From Neurospora intermedia (Eukaryota > Ascomycota > Sordariomycetes > Sordariales > Sordariaceae): DNA of 64,000 nucleotides. Positions 45,548 through 58,744 of the stretch are shown here, piece by piece; position 1 is the stretch's first letter; the number at the start of each line of letters is the position of its first letter. Below the pieces are notes generated by a model. That model worked only from the letters and a program-made list of their open reading frames with translations, did not search any database and had not been told where the DNA came from. The stretch covers positions 1,488,001 through 1,552,000 of the forward strand of contig BTPP01000004.1 of the NCBI GenBank assembly GCA_037102815.1, given 5' to 3'. The position numbers were made by a program, and so were the translations under genes.

Positions 45548-48500
45548 CTAATACTCAAAATTATCATCAACTGCCGGTCCCTTATTCTTCCCCACGCTCT
45601 CCTGCTTCCTATACATCTCAGCCACCATCCTACTCGTCGTCGCCTCATCCGGCTTCTTATCGTCTCTGACTTTGATAAACCTCGGAAACCTGAGAGATAT
45701 GCCCTTCTCACCACTCGGGTCCACTCCTTCCTTCATGCCCGCCTTATACCTCGGGCTAAGCGTCAGATCGGCCGTCTTGACCTCCCACACGTATTTCGGT
45801 TCAAACCAGACGTCAGGCTGGTGTTGCCCGCCTGAGGAGTGCGCGTAAAAGGGCTTCGGCCGATCGATGATGATGGGCGATAGGGAAGAGTGGAGTTCCT
45901 GTAGAACTTCGTCGGAGAAGCCAGTGCCAATGTTGCAGACTGTTTCGTAGGTGTCGGTGCTGGGGTTGTAGCAGGCTAAAAGGAAGGCGCCGAAGACGGA
46001 GGTGCGCTTGCCTTTTCCGTGGTAGGCGCCAAGAACGACGAGGTCGAGCGAGTCGCCTATGCCGGCTAGGTAATCTTTTTTGATCTGTTTTCTTTGTGTC
46101 AGTTCATCATCCCAAATAGTCTCCAGAGATACGGGAGAAAACAAACCTTCAACCAGTTCCGACTCCTCTTAGATGGCTCGTATCCACTCTCCGCGCCATC
46201 CAACATCTTGACCATCAACCCTTCACAACCCGCCTTCACGGACTCATCCAGGAAAGACTGGATCTCATCCAGTTCCTGCCCATCCATGCTGGTCGCGAAC
46301 GCGAACTCGCCCTCCACAGGCTTGAACGCCTCCCTTAACAACTCCCTCCGTTCCCGCAGGCTTTTCTCCACCACCGCCTGGCCGTTCAGATACAACAAGT
46401 CAAACGCAAACACGCACACTTTGACTTTGACATCCTCCAGCTTGACGTCCTTCTTCTTCCGCGTCATCAGCTGCTGGAACGGCAACACCTTCTTATCGAC
46501 TGTGTCCCACGCCACGGACTCGCAGTCCAGCACAAAACTCTTGGTGCCTTCTTTGACCCAGGTCGACAGCTTCGCGAGCACATCCGGGTACTTCTGGGAC
46601 AAATCCTCTGAGTTGCGTGAAAAAATGGCTGCAACACCTTTACCAGTGTCCTTGCTAGCGACCTGGCTGAGGTCGCCTTCGCTCTTGGGCACGTCCTTGG
46701 CCACATAATGGATCTGCGCTCTCTCGCCGTCGTACTTGTACTCGCACGTGAACGTCTGGCCCTCGAAGCGATCGAGCACCTCGGTGATGGCCTTGGTCGG
46801 ATTAGCCAGCATGGGCTTGAGCGGCACGCCCGGGCGAAGCTTGCAGTGCTCGCGGAGGTTCATGATGCCGTGCTGGAGCATGGCAGGGATGATGACGTCG
46901 TAGCTGGGCAGCTCGCTGTAGACGGTCTTGAGGATCGACTCGGCTTTGCTGAAGTCGGATTCGCTGGGGATTTTCCCCTTTTGCGCGAATTCATGTGCGA
47001 TCATGGCTTGCGCCAGGGAGACAATGACGGATTTCTCTGCTAGTCCCAACCGCAACTTACCCTCTAGGAACCGGACGATGAACTTGGCCTCGCTCGGCCC
47101 GCCCTTGTCCTTGGTGATGTCCACCTTGCCAGTGGAATTCGCATCCGCAGCCGACAAAAGCTTCTTGATACCATCCACCTTCTTCTGTTGGGCACCTGTG
47201 CCCGTCATAGTCGTAGCGATATCCATCAACCCCTTGTGCACGCCGCGAATGGTCAACGGCTTGGGCTTGAACATAGTCGGCTGCTTCGACCTAGACTTGA
47301 CAGCCACCAGCCCCAGATCTCCAATCTCCTTCTGGTCGTTCTTGACAACAGCGATGCTGCGGCCCGTAGTCTCGCCGATAGCCTTCATGATGAGCGACTC
47401 GCCAATACCCAGCTCGATACCTGCATAATCCGGCGCAAGCTTGTTGATCATGAGCAGAACGGTAGGCAGCAGATCGTCGGGCGTAAGACGGAGGACTTGA
47501 CGCAGGAAAAGAGAGCAGTACTCCATGATGAGTAGTCTCTTCCGCGTCTGCTCAATAAGCGAAAATGTCGTGCACAGGGCGGCATAGGGAACAGGCTCGC
47601 CGGCCTTCCAATCCGGGTAGGGGTCCTTGACCTTGGTTGCGAGTGTGGTCTGGATGACCTTGCGAGCCTCTTTGGCGACTGCTTCGGTCTTTTCGTCCTC
47701 GTCTTCCTCTTCCTCTTCGGCTTCGATTTCGGATGCGGATGCTGAGGATACCTCCTCGTCATCTGCCTTCTCTACCGGTGCGGGAGAGGAACTCTTCTTT
47801 TTTAGTGCGGGCTTGGGTGAGGCTGCTTTCTTGCTCTTCACCTCCTTCACCGGCGCAGAAGACGCGGGAACATCCTCCATGACTTCGTCATCGTCGTCTT
47901 CGACCACCTTGCGACTTCTCCTCGACCGCTTGCTGGCAGGCGCAACAACAGGGTCTGAGTCCTCCTCGGTCTTGGCCTTTTTCGACTTGGGGCTTTTGTT
48001 CGTCGGTGACCGTGACCTTTTCTTCTTGTTGCCTGCTTTGTGTCCCAGTCGTTAGTCACCATGCTTCCAACATCACTTTCAAGGATGCAACTCACCTGTT
48101 TCCTCCTTCACTTCCTCCACGACCTCCATCACATCCTCGTCCTCCTCTGCCTTGCTTGTCTCCTTAGTTACCTCCTTGGCAGCTTCCTTCCCCTTAGCCG
48201 GCCTTCCCCTCCCCCTCCCCGTCTTGGCAGGACTCTTATCCTTGATCTTCATCTCCTCCACCTTCTTCTCTACCTCTTCGTGTCCCACATCTTCTTCGCC
48301 GCCAACCTCGTCCTTTTTGGCTTCTTCCTTCGTCTTCGATGATGTTGTCGACGTCGCTTTCGTGCCAAAAGACAATTTTGTCTGCTGTTTCCCGCCCGCC
48401 GTCGGGGCGTCTGCCTTGCCGAAGAACTTTCTGCAATGAGGGTTTGTCATCTCGTTAGCTTCTTATCCTTCCAGTACTTCAGTAGGGGAAGGGAAAAGGA

Positions 48501-48785
48501 AAAGGAATAGACTAGACTCCAAAAAATTGGTGGTGGTGGTAGTAATGTGTATGATCGGAAAACGAAAGATGTCTCCAGAATTGTTTCCAGATTCGTCTGT
48601 AAACACCATTTTCAAGATTTGTCCCCAAAAAAACAAAAACGAAAATGGTTTCCAAAAACGTTTTGCAATCAATCGATCGATCCGTTACACACTCAAACTA
48701 CTAACCCCAACGTAGTCTGTCTCCCTCCCCTCGGTTTTTTGTTGTCCTTGACGTACCCCAACGTTTGCTGCTGCTTGGGAGGCAT
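45548..48785 (-). CDS. CDC9: ATP-dependent DNA ligase I (CDC9/LIG1)
   Basis: Seals Okazaki fragments and repair nicks, in the nucleus and, by homology to yeast, in mitochondria. Exons: 48785-48706, 48430-48096, 48032-46147 and 46084-45548. Introns are 275 nt (GTTAGT donor), 63 nt and 62 nt. Total 945 aa. The first join creates RQTTLGKFFGKADAP, a PCNA-binding PIP box; a second one, QQTKLSFG, follows. Residues 1-250 are acidic, Lys/Ser-rich and disordered. The DNA-binding domain (about 260-490) includes FSLIEQTRKRLLIMEYCS and KFIVRFLEGKLRLGLAEKS. The catalytic lysine is K571 in EYKYDGERAQIH. Later motifs are FILDCE-like SFVLDCESVAWD, LLYLNGQAVVEKSL, EGLMVKMLDG and, in the OB fold, KKDYLAGIGDSLDLVVLGAY. 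The C-terminus KNKGPAVDDNFEY is intact. The frame stays open far upstream of this ATG (see separate entry). Confidence 0.96.
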
Positions 48786-49337
48786 TTTTGTGCCGGTATT
48801 TCTGGGGTTGTTCGTGATGTTATTTGTAGCGTAACTGGCGTAACTTCTTCTTCGTCCTCCTCCTCCTAGTTGTGCAATTCGTGCTGCAAGTCCAAGTGCT
48901 GACAAGTTCGCTCCGCCGGAAATTGTCGAGTTCGAGTGGTAGAGACTTAGTCGACCAAGTGATGATGATCCGAGGAGGACAAGTTGATTATTCGTCTTGG
49001 TCTTTGTCTTTATCTTAGCAACAATTCTTGTTGAAATAACACTGGTGTTGGTGGTTGTCGTCCTCGCGGCCCAAGTTGTGTTCGTCGCCAACAAGCCAAT
49101 CGCCGCAAGATTGGTCGTCGCAGTCGAAGTCGCAGTCGCAGTCGAAGTCGAAATCGCAGTCGGTCCTACCGCAGAAGCTAGTACTACTCCCTTGCTTCTA
49201 ACAAGCAGTGGGAGAAATATTCTGGGCGCCAGGATTGTTCGGACTCTCTTTTTTTTTTTGTTCGTCTTTCTTTCCTCCCACGACGACGGATCGTTCGTCC
49301 TTTTATACCGTACCAACAAATGGTCTTCCAATTTCAC
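48786..49337 (-). other. Open in-frame extension upstream of ligase ATG, mitochondrial presequence-like
   Basis: The ligase frame has no stop for 184 codons before ATG 48785, and contains no other ATG. The part nearest the ATG translates to NLSALGLAARIAQLGGGG then RRRSYASYATNN, which is Arg/Ser/Ala-rich with no acidic residue, like a mitochondrial presequence. Yeast CDC9 makes its mitochondrial form from an upstream AUG in the same frame. Here it would need a near-cognate start (for example TTG or ATT in this stretch) or an upstream spliced exon. Chance openness cannot be excluded. Confidence 0.4.
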
Positions 49338-50328
49338 ACAATATGTACCAATCGTACCAATTGGGAATAATAGGGCCTTCTGCTGCTGCTGCTGCCTGTT
49401 TCTGCCTGGTGTTGAGTCGCAGTCGGCGTGCGCTTTCCCTTATGGAGTTCCCTGCTGCTGCCGTCGTCCGTCGTGTAGTACTTGTAGTAGTACCGAGTGT
49501 CGTCCCTACTACCTACCTACTTACGCCGCGCTAAACCTTTTATGACGTGACGCGCCTTTCTGCTGTGGTTCCTTAACGCGATCCCTGCTACCTACCTTTC
49601 CCGCTAACAAAAAGTCCAGGCAACAGTCGCGTAAAGTGGCACGGTCACATGAGCCGCAGTTCCCTACATAACCTAGTAGTATATGCTCAAGGCTCTGTGC
49701 TTGTCGGTACACTAAAGCAATAGTCCATACTCTGCGCACGGATGACAGCAGTCAGGGACCCCTTGCTGTGCGGGCGAAATTTGGGGTAGCGCCTACCGTC
49801 GCAACGTAAGCGCCAAGCACCGCCCATCAAATTGATCTCCAAATCTCCAACAGCTCAAAAATGTTGGGCTGAGAGAACCCGATTTGATACGACAGGGCTG
49901 GGCCATTCGAGGCTGGGCAGGGAGGGGCAGGCTGCGATACGATATCGGACCTTTCTGATCTCACACAAGCCCAGTCATTCATTCAGCTGATGCATCATAA
50001 CAAGACCACTATCTTGAAAGCTTATCAATTTCATAACCTGCCTTCCCTTTCCCCATCCCTTTCTCCTTAAACCTGTCTAGATATATATATATGTGTGTGG
50101 TTGTGTTTGTGACTGTTTTGCGCTACGCAGAAATGTTTATTATACAATGAAAATGGAAAAACGAAGTAACAACCGTCCATGATGACCGACGTAGATAAAA
50201 GACGCCAGCACCATTTTTGTTTTCGTGATATGCATCAGTGGAAGAAAAGACAAGTTTCTTGGTTGTAACTTGAAAAAACCCATCTAGTTTGTCATTACTT
50301 CTGCCTCTCTACTCAATTTTTAACTTTT
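49338..50328. promoter_or_regulatory. Ligase promoter side and 3' end of PDA1
   Basis: About 1 kb. It contains CTGCTGCTGCTG (49382-49393, and a second patch near 49452) and CTACCTACCTAC (49508-49519). The PDA1 3' side is AT-rich (50080-50170, TATATATATATGTG). No supported gene. Confidence 0.45.
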
Positions 50329-52280
50329 TTAGTGCTTGAAGTAGAAAAGCTCATCAGGGGTACGGCCACGGATGAAGTCGGGCTCGGTACCCTTGACGTA
50401 GATGTCCTCAAACAGAATCTGCTGGTTGGCCTCCGGAGGAGGCATGGCCTCGGCGGCGGCAACCTCCTCGTTGACGTAGGCGCGAGCCTCCTTGTCGAGG
50501 TTCTTGAGCTCCTCCTCCGAGGCAACACCCCACTCGAGAATGTGCTGCTTGAGGCCGGCAATGGGGTCGTTGGTAGAGCGCATGCGCTGAATCTCCTCAC
50601 GGGTACGGTAGGTGGTGCCGGGGTCGGACATGGAGTGACCACCGTAGCGGTAGGTGACGTACTCGAGCACGAGAGGGCCGTTGTCGTTGTTGGTCCACTG
50701 CTTACCGTACGCGACGGCGGCCTTGACGGCGAGGACGTCCATGCCGTTGACCTTGAGACCGGGGATGTACTGGCCACGCTTGTAGTAGTCGGTCAAGGCC
50801 GACGAGCGGGCGGCAGAGGTACCCATACCATACTTGTTGTCTGCACGATCACACATGTCAGTAAGAGTATCTGAGACCATGAAACCTGGGCTACTTACTC
50901 TCGCAGCCGAAAAGGGCAGGGAGGTTCCAGAGCTTGGCCATGTTGAAAGACTCAAAGACCTGACCCTGGTTGCTGGCTCCATCACCTATAACAATGTATT
51001 AGCCTTCTGAACTCCCAACGTTGTTCCCACCAAAGAAAAGGCTTACCATAGAGGATGATGGAAGCGTTCTTGCGACCAGTGTACTTGTGGGCGAAAGCAA
51101 GACCAGCACCGACGGCGACCTGAGCACCGACGATACCGTTACCGCCGTAGAAGCCCTTGGTGAACATGTGCATGGAACCACCCTTGCCGTAGGCAATACC
51201 GCCACGGCGACCGAGAAGCTCGCCAATGATGGAGCGAACGGTGCCGCCGCGCATGTAGGCGAAGCCGTGGCAACGGTACGAGGTGATGACGTCGTCAGCT
51301 CTCTCGATCGCATGCTCGATACCGACGGCGACAGCCTCCTGACCAACGGACAAATGGCAGAAACCACGAATCTTCTTCTCCTTGTACAGTCTGTCGGCGG
51401 CCATCTCCATTTGTCTATATGCAGAGCAATGTGTTAGCTATATGCTATGTTGTGAAGCCATGTTGATCCTCCAGGCCGGGATCGGCAGAGATAGGAGGGG
51501 GGAAGCTCAGAGCCCCGGTGATGACATGGTAGGATTGTAGTCTTTGCATACCTGACGACGACCATGTCGTAGTACATCTGCTTCAGCTCCTTCTTGGTGA
51601 CATTGAGGGTGTAGGGAGGGGGGTCGAGCTCGTAGGTCTCGAAGCTCTCATCGCTGAGGGTGACCTGGAAGGGCTCGGTCTCCGACTAGATTGAAGCAAA
51701 ATTGCATGGTAAGCTTATCGATGTTCCCATTTTCGGAGCAGGAGTAGTCGTAGCAGCGAGAGGTAACAGTCTTTGGATTGCGCGCAAAAATCTGCACAAC
51801 CCAGCCCCCAACGACAACAACGACGGCGACGACATGATATGTTTCGAAACCACCAAAACAAAACGGTGTTCATCTGGTGTCTTCTATTGACTTGACGTCA
51901 AGAGAACGAAGGCGGGTCCGGCGGGTCCGGCAGCAAGCGGTAAGGTAGACAGACTCGCATGGGACATGACTTGCTTGACTCGCGACGAGCGTTGCTTGGG
52001 GGACTCGGGGAGGGGACATGACTAGGGAGTCTCTCCTTCCCTCCAGTCTTTTGTTTCTCCAACACACAATACCACCATCAAAACCCACTTCGAACGACAT
52101 CCCGACATCAACAGTAAACAAACGTACCTCTGGGAGGGGCTTCTCGAGCTGGGCCGAAGCAGCATTGGTGGTGACGGACCTCCTAGCGGCGATCGAGGGA
52201 ATAACGACACGGGGAGCAGCAACGCGGGCGCGGACGGGCGCCGCTACCCTCGTCGATAACCGGGCTGCGCGAGAAAACAT
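50329..52280 (-). CDS. PDA1: Pyruvate dehydrogenase E1 component, alpha subunit
   Basis: TPP-binding subunit of the mitochondrial pyruvate dehydrogenase complex; pairs with E1 beta to decarboxylate pyruvate. Five exons: 52280-52128, 51685-51552, 51414-51047, 50985-50899 and 50840-50329. Introns are 442, 133-137, 61 and 58 nt. Total 417 aa. Residues 1-42 ([20 protein letters not shown]) are a clear mitochondrial presequence. Landmarks: [63 protein letters not shown], the TPP motif [17 protein letters not shown], and [11 protein letters not shown], created by the exon 4/5 join. The regulatory phosphoserine loop [17 protein letters not shown] is intact. The first intron, inside the presequence boundary, is unusually long for this window. 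Confidence 0.97.
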
Positions 52281-54613
52281 TCTGGATTATCTGACTCTCT
52301 CTTCTCGCTGGGAAATACGATGGCAGCTGAGAGATTGAAAGAGTTGGGGGGGGGTGAATGACGACGGGAGTGGAAGCGGAGAGAGGACGAGAATGAAGGA
52401 CGAGTCGACGAGCAAAAGCAAACTGGCAAACTGAAAATCCTTGGGACAGGAGTGTGGAAGGGTCGCGAATTGATGGGCTCCGATGGGGTAGGTAGGCGAG
52501 CCAGGGCGCCCGGTACGGCAGGACTGGTGCGGGCAGCCAGGGCAGGTGTGCAGCACCTAGCAGGCGCAGCACGTCAGGGAACGAACTCTTCAATTGGAGA
52601 TACGCCGGGCGGCGCTCACAGACAGGGCACCAGCACGGATAGGGTATCGTCGGATATGTGTGTTACGCTGTGGCCCGGGGGATTTTTTTTCTGGTAGATC
52701 CCCCAGCTGTATGTACTGTCACTGCTTACCTCTCTAGCTACCTTACAGGAGCTCTCTGTCCACTGCTACCAGAAAAGCTTGACAAGGCGGGCAGGTACTA
52801 ACGCGATAGAAAACTCCCACAAACGGTACCTGGGGTACCGGTATGCCGGCCGTTCTCCGGAGCTCGTTTTGACGCTGTCCCGCTCAGGGCTGTCAGAAAA
52901 AATTATTATGGATCTCCCCCGTCGCGGTCCATGAGCTTTAGAGGAGAATGGAGGGGAAGGGGCAAGGAACGTCCAAAAAAAAAAAAGTCCACAGTTCAGA
53001 GGGGCGAGGCGAACGAGTGTTGAGCAGAGGCAGAAGCTTAGGTAGCACGCGCTAACTGAGTTTGGTGTTGCATGGATCAGGTGGGGGAAGGAAAGTTTGT
53101 TGGAGATCTCCATTCGAGCTTACCTCGCTCCATGACAAATTATATAAGACCTCCGTTTGCCGCCCACAAGTTGTACAGCTAAGGGTCTCGATGATTTCGT
53201 CACGGAACGAGGTGACCTGAATGAAAGACAAAGACTCTTGTTTGTTTTCGTCCTTCTCCTTGTTCGCTTCTAACAACGACACCACCACCACCGTCACCAC
53301 TATGACCAGTTACTTATGTACCACAGCGGGCGGCTCTCAGTATGGATGCCGCCATCCCATCGACTCCATTACGAACCCCATCAAAAATGGAGTTTGACAT
53401 TCCGGAATGCCCCACCCAACAGCCGCCGCTTTCCACTTGCCTCACGAACTCTACCTAACCTCGATCGGGAATAATTGCTTATCGGTTTTCTTACCACTAC
53501 AGTTTAGACGACAGGCGTGGCATGCAGGTAACCGTAATCAACATCTGACTGAACATCTTGAAGGATTCCACGTACATACTTACCACAATACATATAGACC
53601 CGTATTGTGGACGTTCGCAGTATAGAGGTAGTCCTCTGGCTCCATGGGAATGACCACACGCCAAGGGTTCAGGGAAGGGCACTTTTGGTCCGGTTCGGCG
53701 ATATCTCCATTATGAACATTATCAACAAAAACAACTTCACAACCGCCCCCATGACAGACAACATAACCATGAAAGCATAAAGCCCAGCATAAGACAAACC
53801 ATCGAGTATATCTGTCATTAACCTATCGCTACAAGTCTCCCGTCTTCTTCCCCCGGGTATTCATGGACAAGTGGGTTTAGTATCCTATCTTGGGATAAAA
53901 CATACGATATGCATACGTTGAGGGAACAAATGCAAAAACATGTATAAGATATAAGGCATTGTTGACCCATGGCATGTATATGTCTTTCATAGTCTCGGTT
54001 GCGGTAGTGTAGTACAGTATCTCGGGCGCAATAGTGTAGAGTTCCTGAACAAAGTGTATTTGTACCGTGACCACATCCAATGCCGAGTTGCTCATCCGCT
54101 TCTTGATGGGCTCTCTCCTCTGTCCCGTCTGTCTGTCCAGCTGCGTGCGTTTCTGATATAGATATAAAGGACAAGAGAGAAGACGCAAAAGATAAAAGGA
54201 AAAAAAAAAAGATGAATGCTGGTCCGATGTCTGCCTGTCCGAATGCGTGTGGGTGTGCTTTGAAGACCTTCATGTGTGTTGTGTGGGTGTGGGTGTGTGT
54301 GTGTCAACGCCATAGCAATGCTCCCTGCAAAGTTTCCGCGCTTAGTGATCATGGGTATTGCCGTCACGTCTGCAACCTCAGCCAGCGGTACTGGCGCCGC
54401 GCGCTATCTGAAATTGTTAGGTGCGCTCTCCGCTGGTCTTTGATTCATCCGACTTTCGCCAACCAATGCGCTGCAATGTGTCGTGGGGTATATTAAAGGA
54501 AGGCGATGTGTTGTGGTGTGAGTGAGAAATTCCTGGTGGTCGAGTATCCGTCAACCATAATTGCCGATAGTCTCCTGTGGCCTGAGGTTGGTGGAGCCCC
54601 TTCCTCTGTAAGT
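52281..54613. promoter_or_regulatory. PDA1 promoter and CDC4-like gene 3' region
   Basis: 2.3 kb. Near the PDA1 start it is GA-rich. It holds an A13 stretch at 52976-52988 and GTGTGGGTGTGGGTGTGTGTGTGT repeats near 54277-54304. Short frames in both directions have no motif or codon bias. No supported gene. Confidence 0.4.
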
Positions 54614-56868
54614 CTAGGCTCCCCTCGATGCTTGAAAGAATGATGCATTTGGTCGAAGAGGAGCTGTGGCAGGGCCGGCATCGGGCATTTCCACGTCCTG
54701 CATTCCATTTCCTATCAGGCTATCGTCCATCGCACTTGACGGCCTTTCGGGAACGGGGGCCTCAATGGTCGGTCGTGGCGTAAGCATGAATGGTTGTCGC
54801 TCGTGTCGGTCGAGGAGAACATCTTCGGGTGGAGAGAAGGACCAAACCTAATAGAAATCATCATCGGTTAGCGGCCAAACAACAGATCGCACCGGGATAC
54901 CGGAAATTCTCACCTCCATAACCGTCCTGCTGTTCCTCAGTGCCATCGCAACGCACTTCTCGGCCTCAAAGGCAACGCGCCAAACAGCCTCTCCCTGAGA
55001 GATAAGCTCGCGGACAAGCTGGCCAGTCTTGAGATCCCAGACCTTAACCCGTCCATCACTGCCACCACTGACAATCCGCGTGTCGTCAAACTGCAAGCTT
55101 GTAACACTGTTATCGTGAGCCGCAAGCCGATGGATAGGGCAGAACCTTTCCAGCGACCAGACTCTGACTGAGCCGTCACTACCACCGGTGACGAGGGTAC
55201 CACCACGCATTTGTAGCTGTCCGACCAAAGACGTGTGACCTTGCAGAACCGCTTGGCACTCACTAGACTCGATGTCAGCACAAGAGCATGTGGATAGATA
55301 GCAAAAGGGCGCCAGTATGTATGCGGTTTGTAAACTTACCCAGTAGCGGCGTTCCAGATCCTCACGCTGGTATCCAAACTTCCGGTTGCCACACGGTAGC
55401 CATCAAAGGCGATTGCGTAAATTTGGCTGTAGTGACCTGAAAGTGTATGTAGGCAGCGGCCCTCCGAAATACTCCAAACCTTGGCGGTTGTGTCGTAACT
55501 ACCCGAGACAACAATGTCGCCATGGATCTCCAAACACCTCACACTAGCCTGGTGACCGACAAGCACGTTTCGGCACACTCCGTTCTTGATATCCCAGACT
55601 CGGAGGGTCGTATCCCTAGATCCGGAAATGGCAGTGTTTGCATCCGACATCTTGAGGCATCTGACGGTGGAGGTATGTCCACGGAGTGTGTGCATACAGA
55701 CACTGGGCACATGTGTCAGCGGGGGGTCCTGATACTGATTGGGAAAAAAAAAAAAAAAAAAAAAAAAAAGGAAGAAACAGGAAATGGTGTAGCATACCCC
55801 GTCGTCAAATCCCACACACGAACATCTCTGTCACAGCCACCACTAACCAAAACGTCGTCCCAAGGAACCATAGCCCAGACGCCCATCATGTGGCCCCTGA
55901 GTGTTCGTAGTTCGTTTCCTTCCGTGTCGAACACATGTATCTTGGTGTTGTCGAGAGCTACAATGATGTACTTCTTGGTAAGATGGAGGCTAGTAACTAC
56001 ACCGCCTTCCTGAGTAATATTTTTCGTAATGTTGCGTCCCCCTGTCCGCCAGGCGGCATCCACAAGGTATCGTTGTTTGAAGTGCGACTTGTATGACCTG
56101 GGCCTCCTCAGGCTCGATGCGTCGTCAAAAGTGACTGAGGCCGCTGGAGCGCTATAGGGCTGGTAAAAGCTGCTCGTAGGGTCTGGCCGTAGAAAGTTGG
56201 AATACTGCATCGAAGTCTGTACCTCAGATAGCCTACGCTGATAGTCGTGCTTCAGACAGAGGTTCTTCCATGTCATGTCATCGCTCACCAGGTCCCGCCA
56301 CCTGCGAGACACTTGAGAAGCTCTTGCCAGGTCTTTGGGGTCGTCAATAAACGACAGAACCTATTTAGGGGGTTAACAACCTGGGCCATACACCTGAGAT
56401 AATAACAACAGACGCAACACTTACTCGTAAACACAACTCATCGGGCAGACTCATCATGGGGTCCTTCTTCAAGCGCGGGCTGACAAGCTGGAGAATAAAG
56501 CTGAGCTGTTGGCTATTGCACATGTTCACAATGTCCTCGAGTATTCGCTTTTTCTCCGGGGTGGTAGCCTTGAGGAAATTCTCCCGCATTACGGACAAAA
56601 CTATGCTTTCATCCTCTTCCGCGTTACTCCAGTCCGGCTGAGTCTGTGATGGACCGGGAGATGCTGCTGGGGTCGGCGGTGGTGGCGGTGAACCTGCTGA
56701 GAGTTGTTGATTGAAGTCGGCAGAAGGGTTCATGCCTAATGGTGTTAATGGTGGTTGTGGGCGATGTTGTTGCGCCAGTTTGGCGCTATGTGTGTTGAGC
56801 GACAACTCTTCCCCGAGGACACTGCCTCTCCTTTCAGAGATACTCTGATGCTTTCCGTAGGGCGACAT
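54614..56868 (-). CDS. CDC4: F-box/WD40 protein, CDC4/FBW7-like
   Basis: Predicted substrate receptor of an SCF ubiquitin ligase, nuclear, that binds phosphorylated targets. Exons: 56868-56425, 56360-55798, 55702-55340, 55262-54914 and 54847-54614. Introns are 64, 95, 77 and 66 nt. Total 650 aa. ATG 56868 (MSPYGKHQSISERRGS) is chosen as the first in frame. Residues 1-130 are Ser/Pro/Gln-rich. The F-box runs about 138-190: MMSLPDELCLRVLSFIDD then PKDLARASQVSRRWRDL; the exon 1/2 join lies inside it. Seven WD40 repeats follow (about 265-590), for example LRGHMMGVWAMVPWDDVLVS, LRGHTSTVRCLKMSDANTAI and LSGHYSQIYAIAFDGYRVAT, ending in EVWSFSPPEDVL. The Pro-rich tail ends SFFQASRGA. Its F-box wording (ARASQVSRRWRDL..DDMTWKNLC) fits CDC4 better than MET30/SCON-2 or FWD-1, but those relatives remain possible. 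Confidence 0.92.
55744..55769 (+). repeat. A26 run inside intron 2 of the CDC4-like gene
   Basis: Twenty-six A on the plus strand, so T26 in the transcript, within the 95-nt intron (55797-55703). It lies upstream of the CTGAC branch and CCCAG acceptor, about 41 nt from the exon. Such a run could act as a strong uridine tract for splicing and is likely to vary in length. Confidence 0.85.
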
Positions 56869-58712
56869 GATGGCGGTGATTGGGTGTCCCAAGCTATGTG
56901 TCGAAGTGACCGATGATTCCTTGCGCTGTCGAGGCGCAAGTCGTGATGCCCAGCCAACAAATGCACTGGCGCTTACAAGCGGTACCGTGTGGTAGCCAGG
57001 ATTTTCGAGAGTCGAACTCCCCAACTATTTGGCTGTTGATGGTCCAGATTCGGCGGCAGTTGCGAAGATTGATGAGGTTGATGGTTTACCGAGGGTAACG
57101 AAAGATGGATACACTAGGCGGCGATGTGGTTTGTGTGAATCACGAATCGGTTTGCCGCAGCCCCCCTTTTTTTGACTCGTCGACACACGGAACAGGCAGT
57201 GCGTCGGTGTGCCTAACGGGTGTCCCTAAGACCAAAGCAAACAGAAATCGAGATCAGATACCGATCGTGATATGGAGTCGTGTGGGTTGCGCTCGCGGGA
57301 GGTCGGACGAAAGAAAAGCGGGTGTTTGATAGTGGAGAGTGGGCTGGCCGCTAAGGTGTCTGTGACCGGGACGACGACGACAGGAGACGGTCGGATGAGA
57401 TGATGGCTTGGGTCGCTTTAGTTGGGTAGATTGGCGGGAGAAAGGGGGGAGGGGGTCGCCTGGACCACTTCTAGGTATCTCGAGGGAACCGGGTTGTCGT
57501 TGACCGTTGGACAGAGGAATGAACTGGGAGTGGTGTGGTGTACAAGTAACTTTGGTGGCTTCACAAGGGAGAAGCAATGATGGATTTCGTCGAAAGAAGT
57601 CAAGGAGGACGATGTGTGTTCAAGGGGCCGCGCCTTGGGATTACTTCAGGTTGGTGTGGCCTGCATAAGGGGAAGCAGCGTGGATGGTGGATGTCCGGTG
57701 CAGTGCAAGGTGGATGGCGGAACAGCGCAGGTCCAGCCAGTGGCCTGCCCTGGCCGCGGCGGGTCGGGCGCTGGCTCCTAAGTGGAGCGCCTACGGTACA
57801 TTGAGGGAGTGCTTCCTTGCTTGGAAAGTGCCTGGTTTCCCCATCGGCTTTAGTTTTCAGGGCCCGTCGCGCCATGTTCCTGCACCGTGCAAAGTCGGCC
57901 GTGTTTGAGAAAAGCAGGGGAGGCACTTCTCTCCGATTGTTCCATCATCGAGAAGGCCTTTTCCTTATATGTCTTGAAATAACCGGCAATAATCGAATTG
58001 TCCCCGACCCAAGGACAGCAACAGCAACAAGAACAACGGGCAACCAAGAGACTGCAGTGGCGGGAGTCATCATTGTCAGGTCAAAACTGAAGCCTGAAAG
58101 AGCCGCGACGGAGCCGGACGGTGCGTGCGACAACCTCTCACTTGGTCAGACGGTAGCGGTACATAAGTAACGGTACCCTTCTCCCTTTCCTCGTACATTA
58201 ATTAGTACAAACCTCACCAGGAACACCCGTGCAATCAATTCATCTCCGGAAAGAAGGGTCCCAAGTTCGAGTCCAGACGTCGAAGAACATGCAATAATCT
58301 GAATACGACAAGAGTCCGTATCATACTATGTACTACATGTAGCTCTTTCTCCCCACATGTCCACACTTTCAGATGGCCGATGGAGATGCATACCTCTAGC
58401 CAAGAAAAGAGCCACTTTCAGGTGACCAAAGCTAATGCTGGAGAACACCGCCCGTTGGGAGCTGTCTACCATTACACGTGTAGACTTTTAAAGGTGATCA
58501 TCTCTCACAAACCAGCGGTAACATAGGTATGCGAACCCATCCGCCAGCAGCTGCCGGCAATCCCGAGAAAAAAATACGGAGACGAAGACGGAGACGGCGG
58601 ATGTTATCCAGTGGCACCACCACGGACGGACCTGCATCTCTCTCTCTCTCGACGACCCGGGATTCTAGTCTAGTGTGTAAAGGCAATCAATCGATCATGC
58701 ATTCCCACTTCC

Positions 58713-58744
58713 CCATTCCCCATTCTCCATTCTCCATTCTCCAT
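58713..58744 (+). repeat. CCATTCT short tandem repeat
   Basis: Four and a half units of 7 nt: CCATTCC once, CCATTCT three times, then CCAT. The copies are perfect after the first. Confidence 0.85.

Noticed and set aside
57000-57045. tRNA-like T-loop (GAGTTCGACTC on the minus strand)
   Set aside because: No matching A box, anticodon arm or paired acceptor stem was found around it.
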